From NCBI GenBank assembly GCA_026999335.1, contig JALTPW010000927.1, forward strand, positions 1 through 7,184: a stretch of DNA of 7,184 nt. Reading direction: 5' to 3'. The stretch is from Chromatiales bacterium. GTDB taxonomy: Bacteria; Pseudomonadota; Gammaproteobacteria; SZUA-152. The translations under genes and the position numbers were made by a program. The notes under the pieces were generated by a model. The model had not been told where the DNA came from. It ran no database searches and saw nothing but the letters and a program-made list of their open reading frames with translations. How positions within the stretch are numbered: the stretch's first letter is position 1; the number at the start of each line of letters is the position of its first letter. Of this stretch, positions 1 through 6,320 are shown piece by piece.

Positions 1-25
1 ACCCACGGGCCGGCCCGTGGGTTTT
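1..25 (+). terminator. Rho-independent terminator of an upstream gene outside the window
   Basis: Bases 1-22 are a perfect palindrome: ACCCACGGGC pairs with GCCCGTGGGT around a CG centre. A T-run (22-25) and then GTGT follow. The GC-rich stem with a 3' T-tract is typical of an intrinsic terminator reading rightward. The gene it ends is not in the window. The following bases to 242 show no convincing gene. A 57-codon open frame (1-173) exists there, but it crosses the hairpin and has no ribosome binding site. Confidence 0.7.
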
Positions 26-242
26 GTGTCACCTTGGCCTGCAGTGCCAGTCCGCTGCCCCAGCTCTGCACCATGGCGGCCGTCGACAGGGATGCCGGGC
101 CTGTTGCCGTGGGTGCCGATGGGGCGGATGGTGTTTGTGGGCCCTTAATTTGCATGGTTGGTTTGGATCGTTAATAGACCGTTGCTATCTGCCGCTGTAT
201 TGATCGAGATTCGTATCATAGCCCGCTGAGGGGTCAAAAATA

Positions 243-1211
243 ATGCAAACAAGACAATTATGGTATACGCGCCGGAGCGGCGAGGTTCGCGGCCCCTTTC
301 CGGCCGGGCAGATCACCCGCTTTATCCTGCTGGGGCGTATTCGTGAATGTGATGAACTCAGTGTTGATCAGCAGATTTGGCAGTCCGTGTCCGAGGTGCC
401 GGTGTTGATCCCGGAGGAAATGAAGGCTGATTTGCAGGATGCCGCTGCCTACGAGCGGCTGATGATTGCCCGCATGCGCGAGGACGAGCGCGCCGCGCGC
501 GACCGCCGTGGCCAGGATGAAACCACCTCTGCGGGTGTGCCGCGTGACCGACGCTGCTCCGATGATGACCGGCGGGCCTGGGAAGAATCCGAAATACTGC
601 GCCATCGCGAGATCAAGACTGCGATTACCGAAGCGGCGAAGCACAGTAAGCAGAACTACTTTCTGCGCGGCGCGGCGGTGGCCCTGTTGCTGGCGGTCGT
701 GGTGGGTAGCGCGCTCTATTTTCAGCCTTGGGAGGAACATGAACTTTCGGACTGCAATGCCATTCCCCAGCCCTGGGTGAACTGGAACAACTGCTTTATG
801 GAAGGTGTGCAGCTGGTGTCGATGGATCTGCGTGGTTCGAGATTGCATAATGCCAACCTCTCGGGTGGCGATCTGCGTGGTTCACAATTCACTGGCGCGG
901 ATCTGGCCTATGCCAATCTGTCGCTGGGCAATCTGACCGGCGTCGATTTGCAAGGGGCGACGCTGGTGGGTACCAATCTGCGCAAGAGCAACCTGGGTGA
1001 TGCCAATCTTAGCGGTGCGAATATGGCCTACGCCATCCTGCGTAATGCCAACCTCAGCCATACCCGCTTCGTCGATGCCGACCTGCGCCATGCCGACCTG
1101 CGTGGTGCGGTGCTGAAAAATACCGACTTCACCGGCGCCAACCTCAGCCAGGCCCGCTGGTTGGATGGCCGTGTGTGCAAGCCGAATTCACGGGGCAGGT
1201 GTGAACATTGA
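243..1211 (+). CDS. Membrane-anchored pentapeptide-repeat protein with N-terminal GYF_2-like domain
   Basis: The protein has 322 residues. Residues 6-55 (WYTRRSGEVRGPF, then hydrophobic and IWQSVSEVP) resemble the GYF_2/DUF4339 fold, usually a protein-binding module. Residues 60-136 are charged and probably helical. Residues 141-161 form one transmembrane helix, with basic residues before it and acidic ones after it. This predicts the N-terminus in the cytoplasm and the C-terminus in the periplasm. Residues 190-305 are A(D/N)Lxx pentapeptide repeats, which fold as a right-handed beta helix. The end, W306-LDGRVC...GRC, has the WxDG...C...C cap seen in some pentapeptide proteins. Cys171, Cys184, Cys312 and Cys320 could form disulfides in the periplasm. 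GAGGGG about 10 nt before the ATG supports this start. The gene stands alone and converges on amrA. Target and function are unknown; a scaffold role is inference. Confidence 0.85.
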   Translation: MQTRQLWYTRRSGEVRGPFPAGQITRFILLGRIRECDELSVDQQIWQSVSEVPVLIPEEMKADLQDAAAYERLMIARMREDERAARDRRGQDETTSAGVPRDRRCSDDDRRAWEESEILRHREIKTAITEAAKHSKQNYFLRGAAVALLLAVVVGSALYFQPWEEHELSDCNAIPQPWVNWNNCFMEGVQLVSMDLRGSRLHNANLSGGDLRGSQFTGADLAYANLSLGNLTGVDLQGATLVGTNLRKSNLGDANLSGANMAYAILRNANLSHTRFVDADLRHADLRGAVLKNTDFTGANLSQARWLDGRVCKPNSRGRCEH

Positions 1212-1306
1212 GGTTTATTGATTGAGCGCAAAAGCGCAGGTGGCAGTGCCCAGCGATGTTCAGTCACGGTCTGTGCAGGATGCCGGCGAGTGTTAGTGAA
1301 CTGAAT

Positions 1307-1333
1307 AAAAAGGATGTCGTGCGCACGGCGCAC
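1307..1333 (-). terminator. Possible weak terminator after amrA
   Basis: Read on the minus strand, GTGCGC-CGT-GCGCAC (1319-1333) can form a 6-bp hairpin. It is followed after several bases by CTTTTTATT (T-run at 1307-1311). It lies just downstream of the amrA stop. The gap between stem and T-run is longer than in a classical terminator, so this is tentative. No clear terminator is seen for the convergent pentapeptide gene. Confidence 0.3.
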
Positions 1334-1355
1334 AGATGGCGGTGTAATTTCTCTC

Positions 1356-1946
1356 TTAAAACGACTCCGTCACATAACGTGACACGCGGATCGTGTCCGG
1401 CCAGCTATCCGCTGGCAGGCCGGCCTTCAGCTTCAGGTGTTGCAGGAAGTCGTGCGCATCAGGCAGGGATTCCCATACCGCCGGCAGGAAAGTGCCGCGG
1501 TGATCACCGTCTTCCAATATCAGACCATCCACGCCGGGGCGCAGTTGGTGGATCAGGTCTTCCTCTGAATCGAATTGCATCGGTGTGGCCGGCGACAGCA
1601 GCGAGATGTGCAGATCCAGACCGGGCAGCTCATGGGCTTGCAAGGGTGGGAAGCGTGGGTCGGAAAAGGCCGCGGCACAGGCATTGTGGGCGACATCTTC
1701 CACCAGTGGGCGTATCGCCTCCAGACTGCCGATACAGCCGCGCAGCCGGCCGTGTTCGTTGAGAGTGACGAAGCTGGCGCCGGGCTCGCGCAGCGGGCGT
1801 GGGTAGCGTGTCTTGTCCACCGTCAATGGTCTGCCGGTCTGCAGGCCGTGTTCAATGGATGCCCGCGCCACCTTGCGCAACAGCTCGCGCTCTTCCTCGC
1901 ACAGGCGGGCGTGTTCGTTGCTGGATGTTGTGTTATGCAAAGACAT
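1356..1946 (-). CDS. amrA: AMMECR1-domain protein (AmmeMemoRadiSam system protein A)
   Basis: The 196-residue protein covers a full AMMECR1 domain. Visible signatures are LRGCIGSLEA (68-77, the family's LRGCIG motif), VAHNACAAAFSDPRF (85-99) and GTFLPAVWESLP with KAGLPAD in the C-terminal third (151-180). The family includes human AMMECR1. The conserved RGCIG surface suggests binding of a ligand or a partner, but no reaction is assigned. The chosen ATG (1944-1946) gives an N-terminus of normal length and overlaps the end of amrB by 14 nt, which implies translational coupling. GGGG lies close upstream. In-frame alternatives are ATG at 1955 or a start near 2009, which would add residues encoded inside amrB. 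It is the second gene of the minus-strand amrB-amrA pair. Cytoplasmic, since no signal peptide is seen. Confidence 0.92.
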   Translation of the reverse strand: MSLHNTTSSNEHARLCEEERELLRKVARASIEHGLQTGRPLTVDKTRYPRPLREPGASFVTLNEHGRLRGCIGSLEAIRPLVEDVAHNACAAAFSDPRFPPLQAHELPGLDLHISLLSPATPMQFDSEEDLIHQLRPGVDGLILEDGDHRGTFLPAVWESLPDAHDFLQHLKLKAGLPADSWPDTIRVSRYVTESF

Positions 1947-2739
1947 AGGCCCCATATCCCACGACGCGATCACGTGGTCCGGCGGTGTCGCCGGAGTTGC
2001 GCAGATCAAGGGTTTGGCCGCGCAGACCAGGTTCTGGTGCGCGCTTTTTCAGCAGATACAGCAGGCCGTTGATGGCGCGGCAGCCGCAGGCGTTTTCGCC
2101 GTGAATCCGCTCCAGCTGTAATTGTTCGATGGCCTGCGAGGTGGCGCTGTCGAGGACACCGGCGGTGTCGTAATCATGATAGTGGCTGAGATCAGAACTA
2201 ACTACGATTAGCGTTTCCTGGCCGTCCCACAGCCATTCCAGCACCTCCGCCACCTCGGCTGGTGAGGCGTCGCCCACCACCAGCGGCACCAGCGTGAAGT
2301 CGTCCAGCACGTCCTGTAGAAAGGGTAGTTGTACCTCAAGACTGTGTTCCAGGGTATGGGCCTCGTCGAGTCGATGCACTTGCGGTAGCTGCTCGACGTC
2401 TTCGATGGCCTTGCGATCCAGTGGAATGGTGCCGAGTGGGGTGCTGAAGGCATCGGCACTACTGCTGGCGAGGCCCAGTAGAGGCACACGGTGCGATGGC
2501 CCCAGCAGCACCACACGGCGGATTTTTTGCCGTGCCGGCAGCAGGCGCGCATAGGCACTGGCAGCCACCGGGCCGGAATAGACGTAGCCGGCGTGGGGCA
2601 CGATGATGGCCTTGGGTACGCTGGCGGTTTCTGTGCTTTCTGCGGCCTCGTGCAGGTAACGCTTGATCATGCCTTGCAGCTCCTGCGCATCGGCGGGATA
2701 GAACATGTCGGCCACGGCGGGGGGGCGAATGCGGGGCAT
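1933..2739 (-). CDS. amrB: MEMO-family protein (AmmeMemoRadiSam system protein B)
   Basis: The 268-residue protein matches the MEMO family, which is related in fold to class III (LigB-type) extradiol dioxygenases. It begins MPRIRPPAVADMFYPAD, and RxPAVAGxFYP is the typical opening. Candidate metal or active-site residues are His49 (VPHAGY), His83 (GPSHR), His132 (LEHSLEVQLPF), Asp183 and His186 (SSDLSHY), and Cys218/Cys220 (ACGC, at the site of the family's conserved CG). Human MEMO1 binds metal through equivalent His, His and Cys residues. ATG at 2737-2739 is preferred because AGGA precedes it by 8 nt. Another ATG five codons upstream (2752-2754) has a weaker site. The frame stays open far upstream to about 3849, but that part is antisense to amrS and not part of this gene. 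It leads the amrB-amrA pair and is divergent from amrS. Confidence 0.93.
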   Translation of the reverse strand: MPRIRPPAVADMFYPADAQELQGMIKRYLHEAAESTETASVPKAIIVPHAGYVYSGPVAASAYARLLPARQKIRRVVLLGPSHRVPLLGLASSSADAFSTPLGTIPLDRKAIEDVEQLPQVHRLDEAHTLEHSLEVQLPFLQDVLDDFTLVPLVVGDASPAEVAEVLEWLWDGQETLIVVSSDLSHYHDYDTAGVLDSATSQAIEQLQLERIHGENACGCRAINGLLYLLKKRAPEPGLRGQTLDLRNSGDTAGPRDRVVGYGAYVFA

Positions 2740-2841
2740 GTGGAGGTTCCTCATCTTTGCATGGTGGGCTTTTAAACGCCAAATCCGCCTATACTCTATG
2801 GATAATAGATGGCGATACAGGCAGGGAATTCCAAGGGGGCG
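2740..2841. promoter_or_regulatory. Divergent promoter region between amrB and amrS
   Basis: This 102-bp gap must hold the promoters for both arms of the cassette. A plausible rightward -10 is TATACT (2790-2795), which would start transcription near 2801. That leaves a leader of about 40 nt before the AAGGGGG ribosome site, and it argues against a start at 2809. No convincing -35 is seen at 17 bp. A near-palindrome GGCTTTTAAACGCC (about 2767-2780) lies upstream of it and could be an operator or chance. A leftward promoter could not be placed. Confidence 0.35.
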
Positions 2842-3948
2842 ATGATGCAAAAACGGCGATTTGTCGGCAGCGAATTCGTTGTCGCAACTGAATACTGGCA
2901 CGTGCTGGATGACGGCCGCCTGCAATGTGATCTCTGTCCACGCTACTGTAAGCTGCGTGATGGTCAGCAGGGGCTTTGTTTCGTCCGCGCCCGGCAGGGC
3001 GACGAGATCGTTCTTACCACCTATGGCCGCTCCAGTGGCTTCTGCGTCGACCCCATCGAAAAAAAGCCGCTGAACCACTTTCTGCCCGGTAGCGCGGTGC
3101 TGTCCTTTGGCACTGCGGGTTGCAACCTGGCTTGCAAATACTGCCAGAATTGGGACATGAGCAAATCGCGCGAAATGGATACCCTGGCCGACCGCGCCAC
3201 GCCTGAGATGCTGGCCGATGCCGCGCAGGAGCTGGGTTGTCGCAGCGTGGCCTATACCTACAACGATCCGGTGATTTTTCTTGAATACGCGGTGGACACG
3301 GCCATCGCCTGCCAGGAGCAGGACATCAAGTCCGTGGCGGTCACCGCTGGCTACATCTGTGAACAGCCACGCAAGGAATTTTTCCATGACATGGATGCCG
3401 CCAATATCGACTTGAAGGCATTCAGCGAGGATTTTTATTACAAGCTTACCGGCGGTCATCTGCAACCGGTGCTGGACACCCTGCGCTACGTCAAGCACGA
3501 AACCGATGTGTGGCTGGAGATCACCACCCTGGTGATTCCCGGCTACAACGACTCGGACAGGGAGTTGGACGAGATGACCCGCTGGGTGGTGAAAGAACTG
3601 GGGCCGGACGTGCCCATGCATTTTTCCGCCTTCCACCCGGACTGGAAGATGATGGACGTGCCTCCCACGCCGCCGATAACCCTCGCCCGGGCGCGCACCA
3701 TCGCCATGGAAAACGGCGTGCGCTACGCCTATACCGGCAATGTGCACGACAGCGACGGGCAGAGCACCTATTGTCATTCCTGCGGCACAAAACTCATCGG
3801 CCGTGACGGATATGAACTTTCCACCTGGCACCTCAGCCACGACGGCCACTGCAAGACCTGCGGCACCCGTTGCGCCGGTGTTATCGACGGCCCGCCCGGT
3901 GACTGGGGGGCGCGGCGCATGCCGGTGCGTTTATCGGCAATACCCTAA
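2842..3948 (+). CDS. amrS: AmmeMemoRadiSam system radical SAM enzyme
   Basis: The 368-residue radical SAM protein holds the CxxxCxxC motif as CNLACKYC (Cys94, Cys98, Cys101), which binds the 4Fe-4S cluster that cleaves S-adenosylmethionine. Before it lies CDLCPRYC plus Cys46 (Cys29, 32, 36, 46), a Cys cluster typical of this family. VDPIEKKPLNHFLPGS (69-84) and YNDP (140-143) are family landmarks. The C-terminus adds a zinc-ribbon-like pair, CHSCG (311-315) and CKTCG (337-341). The family resembles pyruvate formate-lyase activases, but its substrate is unknown. AAGGGGG at 2833-2839 sits just before tandem ATGs at 2842 and 2845, and either may be used. An upstream in-frame ATG at 2809 has no ribosome site. 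Divergent from amrB; it ends 11 bp from the brnA stop. Confidence 0.93.
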   Translation: MMQKRRFVGSEFVVATEYWHVLDDGRLQCDLCPRYCKLRDGQQGLCFVRARQGDEIVLTTYGRSSGFCVDPIEKKPLNHFLPGSAVLSFGTAGCNLACKYCQNWDMSKSREMDTLADRATPEMLADAAQELGCRSVAYTYNDPVIFLEYAVDTAIACQEQDIKSVAVTAGYICEQPRKEFFHDMDAANIDLKAFSEDFYYKLTGGHLQPVLDTLRYVKHETDVWLEITTLVIPGYNDSDRELDEMTRWVVKELGPDVPMHFSAFHPDWKMMDVPPTPPITLARARTIAMENGVRYAYTGNVHDSDGQSTYCHSCGTKLIGRDGYELSTWHLSHDGHCKTCGTRCAGVIDGPPGDWGARRMPVRLSAIP

Positions 3949-3959
3949 TGGGTGATGTC

Positions 3960-4193
3960 CTAATGATTGGATGGGGCCTGCTCCAGGCGCTCGGCAAGCC
4001 AGATTTTAATGATGGATTGGCGGGTAACCCCAAGCCGGTTTGCTTCCCGGTCAAGGGACTCAATCATCCATACGGGAAAATCCACATTGACTCGCTTTGA
4101 TTTCTGAAGAGGTTGCTTGGTCTTTGAGCGGCTGAGTGATGCAGTAACATTTTTGCCACTATCGAAGTCAGTATCAAGTTTCTTGGCATTCAT
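3960..4193 (-). CDS. BrnA/CopG-like ribbon-helix-helix antitoxin
   Basis: The 77-residue protein has a variable basic N-terminus and a C-terminal ribbon-helix-helix domain (about 33-72: KRVNVDFPVWMIESLDREA, then GVTRQSIIKIWLAERLE). This is the pattern of small antitoxins paired with BrnT-type toxins. Such proteins dimerise, bind DNA and repress their own operon while neutralising the toxin. GAAGGG lies about 10 nt before the ATG. The start overlaps the final codons of the upstream toxin frame (4174-4455), the usual toxin-then-antitoxin order for brnTA. The antitoxin frame itself looks intact. The family match is clear; whether it is strictly BrnA (PF14384) or a CopG relative cannot be decided by eye. 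Confidence 0.8.
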   Translation of the reverse strand: MNAKKLDTDFDSGKNVTASLSRSKTKQPLQKSKRVNVDFPVWMIESLDREANRLGVTRQSIIKIWLAERLEQAPSNH

Positions 4194-4455
4194 AAATAGC
4201 TATCCCTTCTTTTCTTATCTTACGAGACCGGTGAACGGAGATGATTCTGATCCTGTCCCTTCGGTGAGTCGTTAGCGCAGATCAGCCTTGATCACTGATT
4301 TGGCCGGTAACGAGAAACCCGGGTTTATCAGATATTTTTGCAGGAATCCCTATAAAATAGAGATCAGCCCAGGGCTTCTGGGCGTTGATAAAATCAATTC
4401 CGTGTTTTTTGTGATTGGCCTGACTTTTCCATTCATTGAACGCAAACACGTGCAT
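4174..4455 (-). pseudogene. BrnT-family toxin frame interrupted by a single in-frame TGA
   Basis: The frame from ATG 4453-4455 reads MHVFAFNEWKSQANHKKHG, then IDFINAQKPW and IPAKISDKPGFLVTGQISDQG, a clear BrnT N-terminal half (FxxxxKSxAN.xKHGIDF). Codon 58 (4282-4284) is TGA. Reading on without a frameshift gives SALTTHRRDRIRIISVHRSR and KEGIAIYE, the BrnT C-terminal signature (WSAxxTxR...RIISVRRSR...IYE), and it stops at 4174-4176. Total length would be about 93 residues, normal for this RNase toxin family. Relatives carry Trp at the TGA position, so one G-to-A change (TGG to TGA) explains the break. The first 57 residues alone lack the catalytic and core C-terminal parts, so the toxin is probably dead. 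No clear ribosome site precedes the ATG; a TTG start at 4491 is the alternative. UGA read-through or a sequencing error are other explanations. Confidence 0.75.
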
Positions 4456-4575
4456 GGCGTAAAAGCTATGCTGATATCGCGTTTTATGCAAGGTTGTTTA
4501 TCACTGATTTTTGACATGAATGGCACTTGCCCAAAGCCCAAAAAACTGTCACTTATGGCAGAATGAAATGGAAGC

Positions 4576-4640
4576 CTGGAATCCAAAGTGCCTGAAACCA
4601 CCGGTATTCCGGATTTCTGCCTGCGCGGGAATGAGGGTCA
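4576..4640. repeat. Degenerate dispersed repeat of the GGAATCC...GCGGGAATGA type
   Basis: The segment opens with CTGGAATCC and ends with GGATTTCTGCCTGCGCGGGA followed by ATGA. It matches the general form of short intergenic repeats common in proteobacteria (consensus-like TGGATTCCxGCxTxCGCGGGAATGA). GGAATCC and GGATTTC form an imperfect inverted pair. The copy is diverged. Identification is from recall of this sequence class, not from a second copy in the window. Confidence 0.45.
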
Positions 4641-4832
4641 TTGAAGTCTTCCGGGCATACGGGGGAGTCACGGGGGTGTTCGTGCAACTGGGGAGTTTTC
4701 CCGGCATGGGGGCACTCAAGACTGATTTCCGTAGATATGTCCTCGCCAATAGGATTTCTGTCCTTTGGACAGCAGCCACGCCACTTTTCCTGAGGGTGTG
4801 CATGTCCAGGCGAAATGGCTCCAGCGGCCTTC

Positions 4833-4974
4833 CTAGGCTGTGGCAATCACCTCAGTCTGGATCGTGCGTCCACGGGCCTCGGCCCGCACCGGTGCGATCA
4901 GGTCTTGTGTACCGGTGTTGGCAAACTGTTCAGCTCGCTGGTGTCGTCGGTGGTTGTTTCTGTGTATTTTTCAC
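4833..4974 (-). pseudogene. Possible short frameshifted gene remnant
   Basis: On the minus strand a GTG at 4972-4974, with AAGGA about 12 nt upstream, starts MKNTQKQPPTTPAS and stops at 4930-4932. A neighbouring frame then reads AEQFANTGTQDLIAP, VRAEARGRTIQTEVIATA, and stops at 4833-4835. The second part looks like real protein, but it has no start in its own frame. One frameshift would join the two into a 46-47 residue peptide. It might be the front of a small helical protein such as a DUF1127 member, but that is a guess. Confidence 0.2.
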
Positions 4975-5003
4975 GTCATGCGCGTCCTTGTTATGCGCTT
5001 TTG

Positions 5004-5543
5004 TTATAAGGATAGCGTATACAACTTAAGTACGGACTTCCAGTTTCTGGTCGTCGCTCCGACCCCGAGCCTTTTCTCAAGAAAAGTATTGGACAACTTG
5101 CTCTTGCCGTAACCATTCGGACAATACAGATAGACCTCTTCCCCCATCACGAACAATTGTTCGGGTGCGGCAACATGGTGTTGAAGGTCGGAAATTTTGT
5201 CTTGCGTGGGTTGTGAGGATAAAAACGTGAGCAACACCCTGGAGCCATCTTTGACCAGGTCAATGGGGCCGAAAGGGTTTTTGTCGATGATGTCCGAAAT
5301 TTCACGATGGGTGCGGATCATGACAGGCACACGAAAGGTGTATTTTTCTTCGATGGCCTTTTCTATCTTTTTTTTCAATTCGACTTTATCTTCGGAGTAG
5401 GCATTGAATATGACATTACCGCTCTGGATATAGGTTGTTACATCTTGGAATCCCAGCAATTCATACAGGGATTTAACATCGGCCATATTGATCTTTTTTT
5501 GACCGCTGACATTGATTCCGCGAAGGACGGAAATGTATTTCAT
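5004..5543 (-). CDS. DUF1697 family protein
   Basis: The 179-residue protein is full length for DUF1697. Signatures in order: YISVLRGINVSGQKKINM (3-20), TTYIQSGNVIF (36-46), a Lys/Glu-rich helix (52-67), FRVPVMIRTHREI (70-82), NPF (89-91), and the C-terminal CPNGYGKSKLSN and GVGATTRNWKSV (141-171). The family is widespread, cytoplasmic and of unknown biochemistry. No signal peptide is seen. A GTGAG just before the ATG and AGGA slightly further upstream can serve as ribosome sites. The gene is AT-richer than the flanking amr genes and sits in an accessory-looking region, which suggests it may be acquired. The gap upstream is filled by the palindromic repeat. Confidence 0.9.
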   Translation of the reverse strand: MKYISVLRGINVSGQKKINMADVKSLYELLGFQDVTTYIQSGNVIFNAYSEDKVELKKKIEKAIEEKYTFRVPVMIRTHREISDIIDKNPFGPIDLVKDGSRVLLTFLSSQPTQDKISDLQHHVAAPEQLFVMGEEVYLYCPNGYGKSKLSNTFLEKRLGVGATTRNWKSVLKLYTLSL

Positions 5544-5560
5544 ATCTCACTATTTCCTGA

Positions 5561-5583
5561 GTAGGTTGGGCACCGCCCACCGA
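5561..5583. repeat. Short degenerate relative of the palindromic repeat
   Basis: The stretch GTAGGTTGGGCACCGCCCAC resembles the outer arm of the 76-bp repeat just to its right (GTAGGGTGGGCAC). It can itself fold as GGTTGGGC-ACC-GCCCACC. It could be a shortened third copy. The assignment rests on about a dozen matching bases. Confidence 0.4.
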
Positions 5584-5592
5584 TGAAGTCAT

Positions 5593-5675
5593 GTAGGGTG
5601 GGCACGTTTTATGTGCCCACGTGATTGGTGCATATTCCGCGTGGGCATAAAAAACCTGCCCACCCTACCTGGCTA
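5593..5675. repeat. Long-palindrome repeat, copy 1
   Basis: The 76-bp core (5593-5668) has perfect 12-bp outer arms, GTAGGGTGGGCA and TGCCCACCCTAC. Inside are nearly complementary inner arms, GTTTTATGTGCCCACG and CGTGGGCATAAAAAAC, around a loop of about 18 nt. It matches copy 2 (6320-6395) with 3 differences in 76 bases, in the same orientation. The similarity continues through GGCTA to 5675 and so covers the stop codon of the 188-aa gene. As RNA it would form a long hairpin between the two minus-strand genes and could end or stabilise transcripts. Short non-coding mobile or REP-like elements look like this. Confidence 0.85.
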
Positions 5676-6239
5676 CGATTTGTCAAAACAGGCATATTGC
5701 AGAACTGGGCCTTTTCGTGCGCTGTCATAACTCAAATAAACTATCTCTAGCGTCTTATCGCCGGAAAAATATTTTCGGGGTTGTCCAATATACAAATACT
5801 CTATGTTGCCCTCTACCGTAAAACGAATGGTTTCCGTGTCTCTTTTATTCTGCAGGCCTTTGTAAGAAAACCTGAATTGATTGTCGCAGAAAAATTGAGT
5901 TTTCTTTTGGGGAGGGATGAATGGAGATTTTGCCGCTTGATAGGAAATCAGTGAAAATTCCTCAAGTTTTACTTTTAGATCATCCCCATACGCTTTTAAA
6001 CCTTTGTCGTTAGAATTTGTCGATTCGCTGCTTTGGGCTGTAATCATTTCCAGTATGGGCTCCAGTAACTCTTTGGCAGGGTCTTGTTTGTCTTGGGATA
6101 GGTTTGAAATGGCGTTGTTAATGGTTACTTTTATCTCGCCAGAGGAATCGGTCGAATCGGATTGACCTATCATATAGCCAGAAACTCCGATGGTCGCAAC
6201 GGTGGCCAGTGCTGCTGATACAGAAAGAAACTTGTTCAT
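5673..6239 (-). CDS. Unrecognised 188-aa protein with N-terminal signal or anchor segment
   Basis: The start ATG (6237-6239) has AGGAC 6 nt upstream. Residues 4-24 (FLSVSAALATVATIGVSGYM) are hydrophobic after Asn-Lys and act as a signal peptide or membrane anchor. There is no lipobox Cys. Residues 26-85 are Ser/Asp/Lys-rich with an amphipathic stretch. Residues 90-188 look like a compact beta-rich domain with FFCDNQFRFSYKG (116-128), FTVEGNIEYLYIG (140-152) and LEIVYLSYDS (164-173). Cys118 and Cys184 could pair in the periplasm. I do not recognise the family. The gene is AT-rich compared with the amr genes. Repeat copies flank it on both sides, and its TAG stop lies in the edge of copy 1, so the C-terminus may have been redefined by repeat insertion. 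Confidence 0.75.
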   Translation of the reverse strand: MNKFLSVSAALATVATIGVSGYMIGQSDSTDSSGEIKVTINNAISNLSQDKQDPAKELLEPILEMITAQSSESTNSNDKGLKAYGDDLKVKLEEFSLISYQAAKSPFIPPQKKTQFFCDNQFRFSYKGLQNKRDTETIRFTVEGNIEYLYIGQPRKYFSGDKTLEIVYLSYDSARKGPVLQYACFDKS

Positions 6240-6248
6240 TGTAGAGTC

Positions 6249-6320
6249 CTAAGTCCATTTAGTTTGAGATTCAACGGTGTCTTCGGCCAAACTTGTACGG
6301 TTGCGATCATGCGAGATCCG
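6249..6320. repeat. 72-bp direct repeat, copy A
   Basis: It aligns without gaps to 6400-6471. Both begin CTAA and share CATTTAGTTTGA and GATCATG. About 52 of 72 positions match by eye. Copy A is the immediate upstream region of the 188-aa gene and probably contains its promoter. It ends exactly where palindrome copy 2 starts. Confidence 0.7.

Larger units (their letters stand above)
4456..5003. other. Gene-poor gap with repeat and remnant sequence
   Basis: This 548-bp stretch between the toxin frame and the DUF1697 gene holds no gene I can support. The open frames on both strands have low-complexity or implausible translations. One of them reads TLIPAQAEIRNTGGF, the well-known spurious translation of dispersed proteobacterial repeats. 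It holds the degenerate dispersed repeat (4576-4640) and a possible gene remnant (4833-4974). The part from 4640 to 4830 shows nothing recognisable beyond G- and C-tracts. The toxin promoter should lie near 4456-4530, but no clear hexamer pair is seen. Confidence 0.5.

Noticed and set aside
1..173. Open frame of 57 codons at the left edge
   Set aside because: It reads through the terminator hairpin, has no ribosome site, and its translation is low-complexity Ala/Gly/Val.
2740..3849. Long open extension of the amrB frame antisense to amrS
   Set aside because: The amrB start is fixed by its family N-terminus and a ribosome site at 2737-2739. The extension mirrors the GC-rich coding strand of amrS, and its translation is His- and Val-rich with no family resemblance.
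3942..3953. ACCC-TAAT-GGGT hairpin between the amrS and brnA stops
   Set aside because: A 4-bp stem with no T-run on either side is too weak to call a terminator.
4549..4846. Minus-strand open frames of 84 and 97 codons
   Set aside because: They contain the IPAQAEI and SRAGRNPEY type translations produced by dispersed intergenic repeats, and no ribosome sites.
4520..5112. Several plus-strand open frames in the gap and over the DUF1697 gene end
   Set aside because: Implausible composition, overlap with the dispersed repeat and with the real minus-strand gene, and no family resemblance.
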